A DNA stretch of 64,000 nucleotides from Nephrocerus scutellatus (Eukaryota > Arthropoda > Insecta > Diptera > Pipunculidae), in assembly GCA_947095585.1 (NCBI GenBank), contig OX352764.1, positions 68,591,536 through 68,655,535 of the forward strand. Direction: 5' to 3'. How positions within the stretch are numbered: the stretch's first letter is position 1; every line of letters begins with the position of its first letter. The position numbers and the translations under genes were made by a program. Under the pieces are notes generated by a model. The model was not told the origin of the DNA. It was given only the letters and a program-made list of their open reading frames with translations, and did no database searches. This document shows, in pieces, positions 33,061-43,844 of the stretch.

Positions 33061-36000
33061 CCAAAATGCTGAAGTGCGTGCAGATAAATCTGCATAAATC
33101 CAAGGCAGCAACCGCCAACCTATGCCTGTTCTTCGCAGCCAAAAACTGGGACATAGCTCTCATCCAAGAGCCATGGACCAAATACGACAAATTTCTGGGA
33201 ATACCAAACAACATAGGTAAGTTGATTTACAGCAAAGGGAACGAAAGACCAAGGACAGCAATCCTATGTCGCCACTCGTTCAAGATTTACTCTCTAAATC
33301 AATTTATTTCCAGAGACCTAGTTGCGATCTCCCTAGAGACGCCCATTAACACCGGAAGCAAGAGCACCATCAATTTTGCCGCTGCCTACTTCCCTGGAGA
33401 AGAAGAAGACCCCCCTCCGGAAACAACACAGAGCTTTGCAGAATACTGCATAGCTCACAGACAGAGATTCGTGATCGGATGCGAAGCAAATTCTTACCAC
33501 ACAGTCTGGGGAAGCACCGACACAAACACAAGAGGTGAGCAACTACTAAATAATGTGGGGAATGATGCAACCTTCATAAACGCCATCAGGAGAGAGGTAC
33601 GCTGTCAGACGCAGGTACGGCCAGCACGATCCAAAACTGGCACGTAATGAAAGAGGCATCATTCTCTGAACACATGTATATCAATTTTAATATAGAAACA
33701 CCCCACAGGGTTCAATCTCTAATAAGAACCCCTAAACACATTAACTGGCAAGTCTTTCAAGACACACTCCAAGCTAACCTAACAGGCTTCAGCAACCCAA
33801 TTAGAACAATTGCAGAATTAGATAGCACTGCAAACGACCTTACCGAGGCAATCATGAATGCCTACCATACAAGCTGCCCCGCAGTACGAGTCAGAGGCAC
33901 GAGAGATGTTCCATGGTGGAACCACGATCTCGACGCCAAAAGAAGAGAGGTCAGAAAACTTTTCAACAAGGCTAAACGGTCAAACAACTGGACGGCCTAT
34001 CGAACCTCCCATACTAGATATAACGCTGCACTAAGAAACAGCAAAAGGAACAGTTGGAGAGAATTTTGCGAAAGCATTGACAAACTACCAACAGCATGTC
34101 GACTACACAAAGCTCTCTCTCTCGACCATAAAAATCCACTCGGATCAGTCAAAAAACCAAACAGTGAATTGACATCCAACAGACTAGAAACTCTTGACTG
34201 CCTAATAAAAAGTCATTTCCCCAACTGCCGAATACTAGGCAACCAAGAAGAAAACGAGGACATTAACACAAACCTCTACCTTATCCCCGCGGAAGCTTAC
34301 AGACGCTCAAACAAAATCTTCACCACTGAAGGAATTCGATGGGCAGTAAATTCCTTCGGCCCCTACAAATCCCCAGGAGGATACGGAATATACCCGATAC
34401 TCCTACAACGCGGTTTGCACCTATTAGAATCTGTACTCGTAAAACTCTATAAATCCAGCTATAGCCTAGAATATGTACCAATGTGCTGGAGAGATGTACG
34501 AGTGATTTTTTTACCAAAGGTAGGGAAGAAATCCCCCGAGGATACAAGGTCATACAGGCCTATCAGCCTTACATCATTTATTCTCAAATACATGGAAAAA
34601 ATCTTAGGTCACTACACAAGATCTAATATACTCCAATCAAATCCAATTAACCCCAGCCAACACGCATATCAAGCTGGGAAATCAACAGAAACAGCCCTCC
34701 ACGAGCTGACCACTGAAATCGAAGTTACACTCCGAAGCAAAGAGATGTTACTATGCGCCTTCATCGACATCCAAGGCGCTTTCGACAACACTAACTTCGA
34801 AGTAATTCAAGCACAAGCTAGAACAAGGAGAATAGATTTCTCTATCATAGGTTGGGTCATGTGCATGCTAAGGGGTAGGAAAATTCGGGCCTCATTTGGT
34901 GACGAAACCATCACAATAGCGGCAACAAGAGGTTGCCCACAAGGAGGCGTTCTATCACCACTCTTGTGGCTACTGGTGATGGATCAGTTGCTAGACAGGC
35001 TTAAGAACAATCTTATCACAAATATTGGCTATGCATGGTAAATTCGAAAGCACGATAACAGAGCGCATGCAATTAGCTCTCAAAATAGTAAACGAATGGT
35101 GCCGGGACCTAAGTGTCAACCCAGATAAAATCGTATGCAACGTTTTCACAAAAAGAAGGAGAACAACATTTTCCGTCCTAAGATTCCAAGGCAAAATTCT
35201 CCAAATAATGCCTGAAGCAAAATACCGGGGGGTAATGTTTGACCAAAAACTAACATGGAACTCCCACATATCATACATCACCAACAAAGCTAACAAAGCT
35301 TACTTCACTTGCCAACGCATGTTCAGCAAAACGTGGGGAACAAACCTCTTCACTTACACATCAAAAGTGAAGCGGGAGCAAGAGCCATCACACTCAAGGT
35401 AACAAACCAACTCAAAGTCAATAGACCAGGACATACAAGCATCATCACAAAAATCAATTTGGGAAGCGAATTCGTCCTCCAATCAGACTCAATGATAAAA
35501 ACAACTAATTTCCAAAGGAACTTCTCAGTAAAAGTACCGGACCGCAATCAAGTTGAAAATATCATAAATAACCTCCCCAATCATGCATCTATCTGGTACA
35601 CAGATGGATCCAAAACGAACTCAGGAACAGGGGCAGGTGTATTCGGACCCAGACTCAAATTACGAATACCCCTAGGAAAATCCCCAACCATTTTCCAGGC
35701 AGAAACAACAGCATTAGAAGCCTGCACACTAGAATGCATAAAGAGAAATTACAGAAGAACCGAGATCTATATGATCTCCGATAGTCAGGCCGCTCTACTA
35801 GCGCTAAAAGGCCCGGTTTTCAATTCAAAAACAACGTGGAGCTGCTACTGCCACCTAAACGAACTGGCAAAAACCAATAAGGTCAACCTTATGTGGTCCC
35901 CAGGCCATTCAGGCATTTATGGGAACGAGACAGCAGACCTCTGCGCAAGAGCAGGCGCGGAAGAGACCTTCACTGGCCCCGAGGAGCCAAACATTGCCTT

Positions 36001-36415
36001 CAGCAAAAGCCACCTCAAAAATAAGATAAAAGAGTAGGCAAACAACACCATCGAGGCTGAATGGGAATCATCAACTACGATGAAACAAACCAAAAAGCTT
36101 CTCAAATACAACATCAAAAATATAAACAAAGCAATCAAGCTAAACCGACAAACACTGAGATCCTTTGTCTGGTACATGACAGGACATGGTCCATTTAATG
36201 GCCACTTAATGGGGAAATCTCAGACAGATCGCTGCCGCTTTTGCGGCGAGGCAGAGGAGACGCCAGAACACATACTATTTATATGTGATGCCCTCACCCG
36301 GAAAAGACTTCGATACCACAAGGCTCATACAGTTCTATGGCAGAATGCCAGACCTATCGACCTGGCGGATATATTGGCACTTATAAAAGGACTAGGCCAC
36401 CACATAATGTGGTAG
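33061..36415 (+). pseudogene. LOA-type ORF2 (EN-RT-RNase H), internally deleted
   Basis: The endonuclease has MLKCVQINLHKSKAA, ALIQEPW and GCEANSYHTVWGSTD; after a frame break near 33600 the next catalytic pair reads SEH where SDH is usual. Reverse transcriptase (frame 33647-35041) has YKSPGGYGIYP, YRPISLTS, CAFIDIQGAFDN and GCPQGGVLSPLLW. The frame then runs from GYA straight to KFEST at about 35033, so the catalytic ADD of the YADD box and a few codons after it are deleted. Another deletion joins the thumb to the linker at about 35335. RNase H (35309-36037) keeps YTDGSKTNSGTGAG, QAETTALEA, SDSQAAL and the SPGHSGIYGNETAD block. The tail at 36080-36415 has CRFCGEAEETPEHILF. It is inactive without the YADD box. 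Confidence 0.9.
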
Positions 36416-36500
36416 ACATCTGGGACGAACAATAGACCTTAAGGTCGCAGTGCACAAGGCTTCTCAGCCCACCAACAATAAAATAAATAATAAATAAATA

Positions 36501-36515
36501 ATTATCGCCTCTAGG
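36501..36515 (+). repeat. Target-site duplication, right copy
   Basis: Identical to 31641-31655; host CR1-like sequence continues directly after it (ctcgtcagaccattg). Confidence 0.9.
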
Positions 36516-37792
36516 CTCGTCAGACCATTGTGTAGTATCATCTACTCCTCCCAACTCCCAAAAAAACAGTGTGGCAATACAAAAAAGCCAATTGGGATGG
36601 CCTTAACAACTTCTTTTGGAGAATTTCATGTTCGCTATTGTTTCGCGATAGCAACGTGGATGCCGCCGCTAATGCAATCACAAACATCATCCTTATTGGT
36701 ATGAGAATTTATCCCTTCCAGGAATAAGTCTGTTAATCCAAAGGAAGATGGATGGTATGACTCGAGCTGTAAAGAGGCTTCTAGGATTAGACAGGTATGC
36801 TTTCGGTTTTACAAAGCAAACCCTACTGAGGAAAACCGAAAAAAATTTTAAACGTGCCAGAAATGATTGCATTGCCCATCTTCGGCGAGTCAAATTCGCC
36901 CACGACCAAAAATTGGGGCAAAAAATATTACAATATCCCAGCAGTAAAAATTTTTGGTCATTCGTGAAAAGAATCAAAAATGCAGCCTCGTCGTCGATTC
37001 CAACCCTCATTTATAATGACATTCCAGTTGTTAGCTCCATAGACAAGGCCAATCTGTTTGCTGCGCATTTCACAGCTTGCTCCACGCTTCCAGATTGTGC
37101 ATTGCTGCCTTCTGCACCTCAGAGTATTGAACACTGTGACAGATATTCATTCGTACGCGTACAGTTGCTAGAGTTTTAAAAGATTTCAACACTCACAAAT
37201 CCGCTGGGCCAGATGGTATTTCCCCAATAGTGCTGAAGAGGTGTTATTCCCAGCTGGCATTACCATTGCGTAGGCTTTTTCATCTATCACATTCTTCTGG
37301 ACTCTTACCGAGAAGATTGAAAACAGCCTTTGTCTAAAAAAGGCGAGCCGTCGTCTCCTTCTTCGTACTGACCCATAGCACTTATATCCTTTCTTTGCAA
37401 GGTCATGGAAACGCTGATCAATTTTCAGCTCAAGAAATATCTTGAAACCAACGAAATCCTTAGTAACCGGTAGTATGGGTTTCGTGGAAAATGTTCTACT
37501 GGTGATTTGATGGTATATCTCACCGAACCGGAACCGGTCATTGCATAAATTTGGAGAAAGCAAAGCTGTTGCACTCGATATTTCTAAGGCATTTGACAGA
37601 GTATGGCATCAAGCTCTTTTGTCTTAAATGCGTTCTTATGGAGTCGATGAAAAACTGCTTCCTTGGATTAGAAGCTATCTTTTGGACCGCTCAATTCAAC
37701 TTGTATTGGACGATTACAAGTCTTAAGTTTATTACTTAAATGCTGGCGTTCCCCAGGGCTCTGTTTTGTCCTGGACACTCTTCCTAATTTTT
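36516..37792 (+). pseudogene. CR1-like copy D, 3' part (EN end to RT)
   Basis: This resumes copy D at SSDHC and follows copy B to the GVPQGS block: 'ccgctgggccagatggtatttcc' (37200), 'gatatttctaaggcatttgac' (37578), then stops at 37792 inside the T-run after 'cactcttcctaattttt', where a Helentron-like 5' end begins. A 143-codon frame (36748-37179) preserves the EN-RT linker (RRVKFAHDQKLGQKILQ). Several indels and stops are present, for example near 36850, 37325 and 37625. At 24790 copy B has TAA where this copy encodes Phe. Confidence 0.85.
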
Positions 37793-38040
37793 AAATTCAC
37801 TATGTTAACTTCGCTTGTCCGTGGCACGTCAGTTTGTCGGTCGGTCGTATTGTCGTGGAATCTTGCGATCAATTTTTAACCCACTTCCCAAAGCCCGATT
37901 TTATTGACATTTACACACATGCGTCTTTCCGGAGACGAAACTTTCTATTAAAATTTGGGGCTCCTTGTGCTTCAGGGCCAAGGGGTGCCCTTATAAAATT
38001 TTTAAAAATTAACCCGGTTTTCTTAAAACTTGAGTACAAT
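37793..38040 (+). mobile_element. Helentron-like element, 5' fragment (inside left palindrome arm)
   Basis: The 5' terminus is aaattcactatgttaac, then ttcgcttgtccgtggc, 'acccacttcccaaagcccgattttattgac', one unit with cacatgcgtctttccggaga and a G/C block. It ends abruptly at a CR1-like snippet (cttgagtacaattgccatat). An inverted, near-identical copy of most of it lies at 39310-39528. Confidence 0.8.
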
Positions 38041-38574
38041 TGCCATATAGGGCCCTATTTCATAAACATTGACAAGTGACATTTCTACAAATTTGTCGCC
38101 TTAATCTGACAGGTTTTCATTGCATAACGTATTCATAGGTGACATAATTGTCAGTAAAATACAACGACAATTTTGTCGTGACAATTTTGTCATTGTAACG
38201 TAAACAAGAGACTGAATTGATCTACAATATTATTTATGTTTGTGCATATTGTGTACATACATATGCATGAATGCATATAAGTAAAATAAATGTTTTTCTC
38301 TTTCATTTAATTTTTGACCTTGTTTACAATTCATTCCGGAGTATTATTTTAGTTTTAATACTCAAGTCAAGTGCAGTTAAAATTACAATGAATAATACAC
38401 TAAAAATAAGTGTTCTTAAAAGTTAACGAATGGAACGAGATTGCAGACCAAGCTAAATCCCTCAACGCAATGGACTCTAAAAAAGATTGGAAGCATTTTC
38501 GAGACACTATATGGCAGAATTGGAGAAAGAGAACAATTGTTAATAATTACAAAATATTCATAAAACATACCACA
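37826..38574 (+). repeat. Left arm of a ~1.7-kb imperfect palindrome
   Basis: It is the reverse complement of 38718-39528 from acgtcagtttgtcgg at the outer end to cataccaca at the inner end. It contains, outside to inside, a Helentron-like fragment, a 20-odd-base CR1-like snippet, a gggccctatttcataaac motif (about 38048), a 'gacaatttt' rich stretch and the first half of a Myb/SANT-like coding region. Scattered substitutions (for example near 38335-38375) separate the arms. Confidence 0.9.
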
Positions 38575-38720
38575 AATATTTTAAATACTAAATTCAAGGA
38601 AAAAATAGACAACAGAAAAAGAACTGGTCCAGGAAGAAGTAAAAAATGCATCATAGACGAAAGTGATAAAATAATTCTTAAAATAGTGGGAAAATGGTCA
38701 CCAATTATTGAAAGTATGTG
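38410..38720 (+). pseudogene. Myb/SANT-like (zeste/Harbinger-ORF2 type) DNA-binding fragment
   Basis: The plus-strand frame reads VNEWNEIADQAKSLNAMDSK, then KDWKHFRDTIWQNWRKRT and, across the palindrome loop, RTGPGRSKK and IILKIVGKWSPIIES. This is the pattern of Myb/SANT-like domains found in zeste-type regulators and in the accessory protein of Harbinger-type transposons: a Trp-bearing helix, KKDW...W..W, then a Gly-rich stretch and an acidic/hydrophobic tail. The right arm repeats the first half inverted, with the more canonical KVTKWKEIA. An upstream ATG at 38388 is out of frame by a small indel. No transposase is found nearby. Transposon origin is inference from the setting. Confidence 0.6.
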
Positions 38721-39528
38721 TGGTATGTTTTATGAATATTTTGTAATTATTAACAATTGTTCTCTTTCTCCAATTCTGTCATATAGTGTCTCGAAAATGC
38801 TTCCAATCTTTTTTTGAGTCCATTGCGTTGAGGGATTTAGCTTAGTGTGCAATCTCCTTCCATTTGGTAACTTTCACTTCATGGGTCAAGGTCTCGCTGA
38901 ATTTTCCAAATAAAATGTTTCGAGTAAAATTATTTTAAGAACACTTATTTTTAGTGTATTATTCATTGTAATTTTAACTGCACTTGATTTGAAAATTAAA
39001 ACTAAAATAATGCTCTGGAATGAATTGTAAACAAGGTCAAAAATTAAATGAAAGAGAAAAACATTTATTTTACTTATATGCATTCATGCATATGTATGTA
39101 CACAATATGCACAAACATAAATAATATTGTAGATCAATTCAGTCTCTTGTTTACGTTACAATGACAAAATTGTCACGACAAAATTGTCGTTGTATTTTAC
39201 TGACAATTATGTCACCTATGAATACGTTATGCAATGAAAACCTGTCAGATTAAGGCGACAAATTTGTAGAAATGTCACTTGTCAATGTTTATGAAATAGG
39301 GCCCTATATGGCAATTGTACTCAAGTTTTAAGAAAACCGGGTTAATTTTTAAAAATTTTATAAGGGCACCCCTTGGCCCTGAAGCACAAGGAGCCCCAAA
39401 TTTTAATAGAAAGTTTCGTCTCCGGAAAGACGCATGTGTGTAAATGTCAATAAAATCGGGCTTTGGGAAGTGGGTTAAAAATTGATCGCAAGATTCCACG
39501 ACAATACGACCGACCGACAAACTGACGT
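38718..39528 (-). repeat. Right arm of the imperfect palindrome
   Basis: It mirrors 37826-38574, with an extra ~50-60 bp near 38870-38932. The loop between arms is 38575-38717. The outer parts of the two arms encode the same 81-residue frame (37834-38079 plus, 39275-39520 minus), showing very high identity in that part. Confidence 0.9.
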
Positions 39529-39540
39529 TATTTTATTATT

Positions 39541-39719
39541 TTCGAGTAAAATTATTTTAAGAACACTTATTTTTAGTGTATTGTTCATTGTAATTTTAAC
39601 TGCACTTGATTTGAAAATTAAAACTAAAATAATGCTCTGGAATGAATTGTAAACAAGGTCAAAAATTAAATGAAAGAGAAAAACAGTTATTTTACTTATA
39701 TGTACATACATGCATATGT
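39541..39719 (-). repeat. Third, direct partial copy of the palindrome arm
   Basis: It repeats 38919-39100 in the same orientation (ttcgagtaaaattattttaa to cttatatg...catgcatatgta) with a few changes, then jumps straight into CR1-like sequence at 39720. Confidence 0.85.
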
Positions 39720-40855
39720 AAATCTTATCGGTGACGCAAATATATCGAAATAAATAGATTCGCTTGAATATAACACCCTGATGGATTGGACTAGTAGCTA
39801 CCTTTCTGACCGTTTAATCCAGGTCGTATTGGACGGATTCAAATCAAATGTTCATCGCATAAACGCCGGTGTTCCTCAAGGCTCTGTTTTATCTCCGACA
39901 CTCTTTCTGATTTTCATAATTGATCTCCTATCCACCACCTCTAATCCAATCCATTCTTTCGCTGATGACGGCACTCTTAGCTTTTCACGCTTTCGGCACT
40001 CCCCTCTTCGTGACAAGTGGAACTTGAACAACAACATATGTTAAGCACGTTATATTCTGACCTTGACAGCATAACAAGGTGGGGACTACATAATATAGTT
40101 GAATTTAACGCTTCTAAGACCCAATGCTGTCTTCTTTCGTCCAAGCGTAATTTAAACCCCCAACTTTTATCCATGAATTGATCTTGCATCAAAGAAACTG
40201 AAAAACTCTCAATTCTCGGTATGTGCGTCAACAAGAAGCTTCGTTCTAATGACCACATATTTGCCATCGCCAAAAATGCTGCGAGATGTTTAGGTATCCT
40301 AAAACCGTGTAAGATGTACTTCAATCCTTCAGATCTTCTGGCTACTATTTACAAGGCTATATTCGCCCTAAGCTTGAATACAACTGCATTGTCTGGGCAG
40401 GTGCCCCCAAGACCACATTGCGTCTACTAGACAGAGTTTAGAACCGCGCGTTAAAACTTATTAGTGACGTACTTATCGCGAAAACAATCGAATCGCTTGA
40501 ACATCGTAGGAATGTTTCCTGCCTGTCACAGTTTTATCGCTTTTTCCACAAGCGGTGTTCAAATGAAATATCCAGATGCATCCCGCCCATTCTCCAACCC
40601 ATCCGTAATACCCGTGCCTCAACTCGAGATCACGGTCCACCATTAAGCCTATCTTCGGTCGTACTAACCAATTCAGAGATTCCTTCTTTATCCGCACGAT
40701 AGTTATGTGGAATGAAGTGCCTTATTCTGTTTTCCGCATTTGTGTGATCTGCAGTCGTTTAAGACACGCGTGCATAGACATCTAATCTTTTTCTCTTGTC
40801 TTAGCTCCCACGCTGTGGTTAGCATTATAATGGTGCAAATCCCTTTAGCGTATGT
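39720..40855 (+). pseudogene. CR1-like copy E (second subfamily), rearranged
   Basis: It begins with a 48-base piece from the C-terminal end of the RT (aatcttatcggtgacg) joined to the middle of the RT at 39770. Then come DWTSSYLSDRLIQVVLDGFK, GVPQGSVLSPTLFLIF and SFADDGTLSFS, and a C-terminal part with several stops. The 3' end at 40830-40855 reads 'gcaaatccctttagcgta'. Its wording is closer to the inverted copy at 43845-44885 than to copy B, so two subfamilies are present. Confidence 0.8.
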
Positions 40856-40861
40856 ACAATA

Positions 40862-41172
40862 TAAAAAAACACCGCAGGAACGTAGAATTCAACCGCAATA
40901 CTCGTGGCGCTCTAAATGCTCATCAGTTTACCCTGAAGTCCATCTTCGGACGTACAGTTAAGTTCAGGGATTCATTCTTCAGCCGCACGTATGTGAAATG
41001 CTCTGCCAAGCTCTGTCTTCCCACATCACTATGATCCATAGGCTTTCAAAAAAAGCTCATAGACATCTCCCGTTTTCTCCTCCTTTTCCTTAACACCCAC
41101 GCTGGGCGAAGCATATAGCCAAGCATTATTAGGGTTCGAACCCCTTTAAGCGTGCGCGAATTAAAAAAAAAT
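40862..41172 (+). pseudogene. CR1-like 3' fragment F
   Basis: It matches copy B from 'caccgcaggaacgt' to the 3' end, minus an internal piece, with 'ttcaaccgcaatactcgtggcgct' and the terminal gcgtgcgcgaatt plus a short A-run at 41163-41171. It abuts copy E directly. Confidence 0.8.
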
Positions 41173-41224
41173 AAGACTATTTCGCCAACGCGCGAAATTA
41201 GTCATTCGAGCTAATGAAAATAAA

Positions 41225-41668
41225 AAAATAACCAATAATAATTAAAACTTTTCATGTAAATTATCTAATGACCAAACGACAGAATGTTTGGAACACATTT
41301 TGTTCGACGACACAAAACGACATTTCCAATCTAAACGAAGAAAAGGAAAGCAAAGAAAAGAATTTAAAGTATGCGCCTAAAATTATACTGTTTATTAAAG
41401 CGCGAAAATGGTTAAGAAATTTATATGGTAGCCCTCGCTCGCCCTCTTCTCAGGGGCCGAAAATGGTTAAGAAATTTATATGGAAGCCCTCGCTCGCCCT
41501 CTTCTCAGGGGCCGATCACTACCAAAATGTTTAAAGAAAGTGTTGTCAGCGGAAATACTCATGTGAGCAAAGTTTAAAAAAAACTGGCTTTAGGAAGTGG
41601 GTTAAAAATTGGTCACGAGATTTGGCCAGCCAGCCACGGGCACGCGAAGTTAATATAGAGAATTTAAA
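41225..41668 (-). mobile_element. Helentron-like element, minus orientation
   Basis: Both termini are visible in reverse: 5' terminus at 41652-41668 (gttaatatagagaattt on plus, next to cacgcg), 3' terminus near 41240-41265 (aaaacttttcatgtaaattatctaat). Inside, a ~57-bp segment containing 'aagaaatttatatgg' and 'gccctcgctcgccctcttct' is directly duplicated (about 41405-41460 and 41462-41517). The 88-codon frame at 41268-41534 is a by-product of this duplication. Confidence 0.8.
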
Positions 41669-43087
41669 AATTAAAACTAGTTGGAGTTAAGCAGTCACGT
41701 GCACTACATGGCCCTGGTGTGAGAATCAATTTAGCGTATTTAGCTGTAATCATGAACAACAACACAAGAAATCTTAGTTCGGAAAATCTCTCAGAAATTT
41801 ATATGTTGCCCACGTGATCGCCGACGGGTAGCAAATGCACAGTTCCAATTAACAAGGATTGCAATTCCAATTGCAATGAAAAAATAAAATAATGTCAGCA
41901 AGTAGTTAAACAGACCATTTTTAATTTTGATCATACGTACTTTATGTGACAAATTTTTTAAGAAAATCCAAGAGAATATAATTCATGTTTTTGCAATTTC
42001 AATTAGATGGAAGATATTGACCTCTACATGTAACATATATGTAGATGTATATACAGCTCTTACATTTAAAGCCAATGTTCATTTCATTCCAATATCATAA
42101 TTGATTTTGCTAACACAGCCACTCAAGCACATGTTTTTGTCTTCTGCAGAAAGTTATGGTTGCAATTAGAAATGGTTGTCATCGCGGCAGCTGTTTCGGA
42201 CTGCACACCATGTGGCTAACATTTCTGTATTGCACAATAAATTGTACCGTATGTTAGCTTTCTAAGGAAAAACTTGTTTCCGGCAAAGCTATCAGAGCCA
42301 CACAACAATGTTCAGCTATAAATTGCAAAATTTTTAATTGCACACCTAAGCATATGACGCAGTGTCGTTGTCTTTCCCACGTGGGCAGAAAGGACTTTTT
42401 ATATTTTTCAACATACTCGTAATTGTTATACGACTTTTTATGTTTTTTTCTTATTTTCATAACTTTTAAGATATAGCAAAATGTGTATCTGAGATAAAAA
42501 AAAATTTGGGATTAAACACAATCGATACTATATACTGGAACACAACATCATTCAAATAATTCGGAAACGATTTAACGAATGAATACGCTGAAATCAATAC
42601 GCAACAGGAGCAAGAACTTGATTTTGAAATATGGAAAATTTTATATAATTTCAAACTTTATCGTTTAGATTTGTAACTGAAAAATATTCTTTATTTTCTC
42701 GGAATATTATACTCATAATATTAATATATAATATATTCATAATATTAATATAATTTATATATATAATAATTTATTTTGTATTTGTGATGGTGAACCTTGG
42801 TCTGAACTAACATACCTCAGAACGGTCTGTTTCTAGCTGCATCAGATGACGCACACGTATCATTTGCATGCTGTCGTTTACTTGTAGGCGTCATCTAAGG
42901 CTGGGTATTTCACTACTGCGCGTTCGCTCTGGGTTAGATTTGAAGATTCTATTACCGGGAGCATTGATATCCATTCACTCGTCATCCCGAACGTACTTAA
43001 CGTAGTTTTTTTTATATCTAGATCGTTGTCGCTGTACACATCCTATTAGTCACTACTAAATCTTTTCCAACCCCGGCAACACAAAAA
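41669..43087. other. Stretch without a recognised gene; AT palindromes near 42.7 kb
   Basis: A fragment near 41700-41890 shares 'gccgacgggtagcaaatg' with the core of the larger Helentron-like copies. The 42700-42780 part is a run of overlapping AT palindromes (aatattaatata). Nothing else is recognised. Confidence 0.45.
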
Positions 43088-43273
43088 ATGTCGTACGAAT
43101 TTTTTGCATTTAACGACAATCCGCCTCAAATAGACTTGATGATTCAGCGTTATAGAGCAGAACTGGTTCCATTAAAGCGTTATCCATGGTCTTCTGCGAG
43201 AGGGAGGGCTTTACTAACCACATGCCTTCTTATCCCAAAGAAACAGCGATCGGCAAGAATAATTATTCGTTAG
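43088..43273 (+). CDS. Hypothetical short ORF
   Basis: A 61-codon frame starts MSYEFFAFNDNPPQIDL with the ATG in a plausible context (aacacaaaaaatgtcg). The upstream 200 bp are of more balanced base composition than the surroundings. In another frame the sequence continues as RSGVFIGCYSGVSYSPLL, hinting at a longer, frameshifted coding region to about 43340. I do not recognise the protein. It may be a decayed exon or chance. Confidence 0.25.
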   Translation: MSYEFFAFNDNPPQIDLMIQRYRAELVPLKRYPWSSARGRALLTTCLLIPKKQRSARIIIR

Positions 43274-43344
43274 ATTTTCGCAGTGGTGTCTTTATCGGAT
43301 GTTATAGCGGAGTTAGCTATAGTCCCCTATTACGCAAAAGTATT

Positions 43345-43844
43345 GCTGTTTATTGAGACAATCTAATTTAAAAAAATTATAACAATGCCCGTCAGCATTT
43401 CTTATTCATTTTTGACATCAAATGTATCGTTCATGTTGTTTCTCAACCTAACGCAGCAGCGATAATTCTCCATCGTCGTCCTGCTCAGTCGAACGAGTTT
43501 GGCAGGAACTGCACCCAATAGCTCGTCTCTAAAAATGGTTTCAGATGCGATTTTGACCTCCATGAGGATGGGATGAATACCGAAACACAGTATGGATATT
43601 AGAATCTTAAAGACGAGCTTGAGGAGATCGTTATCGATGCATTAACTCTTCGAAGTCTCTCCTGCAGTTGGTCTGCAGACCGTCACCATTTTGGTCCACT
43701 GCACATGCTTATATTTCTCGTGAGTTTGCAGGATACTCGTCCCGCGAAGATTCTTGCGGTCTTTAGAATCACTACCTAAGTTACGGTAAAGATGGGAATT
43801 TGGATATCCCAAACTCCAATGTAACTGAGGTAGTGATCCGAGTC
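43345..43844. other. Stretch without a recognised gene
   Basis: Base composition is more balanced than the rest of the window and some frames are readable on the minus strand, but no family is recognised. It could be decayed coding sequence of an unidentified element. Confidence 0.3.

Larger units (their letters stand above)
31656..36500 (+). mobile_element. LOA-type non-LTR retrotransposon, 4845 bp, nested in CR1-like copy D
   Basis: The element has a G/C-richer 5' untranslated region (31656-31993), a gag-like first ORF, an endonuclease-reverse transcriptase-RNase H second ORF, and an A/T-rich tail of aataaataa repeats. A perfect 15-bp target duplication brackets it, so both ends are defined. 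Codon use and G/C content are higher than the neighbouring DNA. Several internal deletions and frame breaks make it defective. The RNase H after the reverse transcriptase and the DUF4780-like gag fit LOA and relatives; clade is inference from motifs. Confidence 0.92.

Noticed and set aside
37834..39520. Two identical 81-residue proteins on opposite strands as a duplicated gene
   Set aside because: Both frames run through Helentron-like and CR1-like debris in the arms of the palindrome; they are shadows of the inverted repeat.
41268..41534. 88-codon ORF with an internal duplication as a gene
   Set aside because: It lies in a Helentron-like element and the repeat is a 57-bp DNA duplication.
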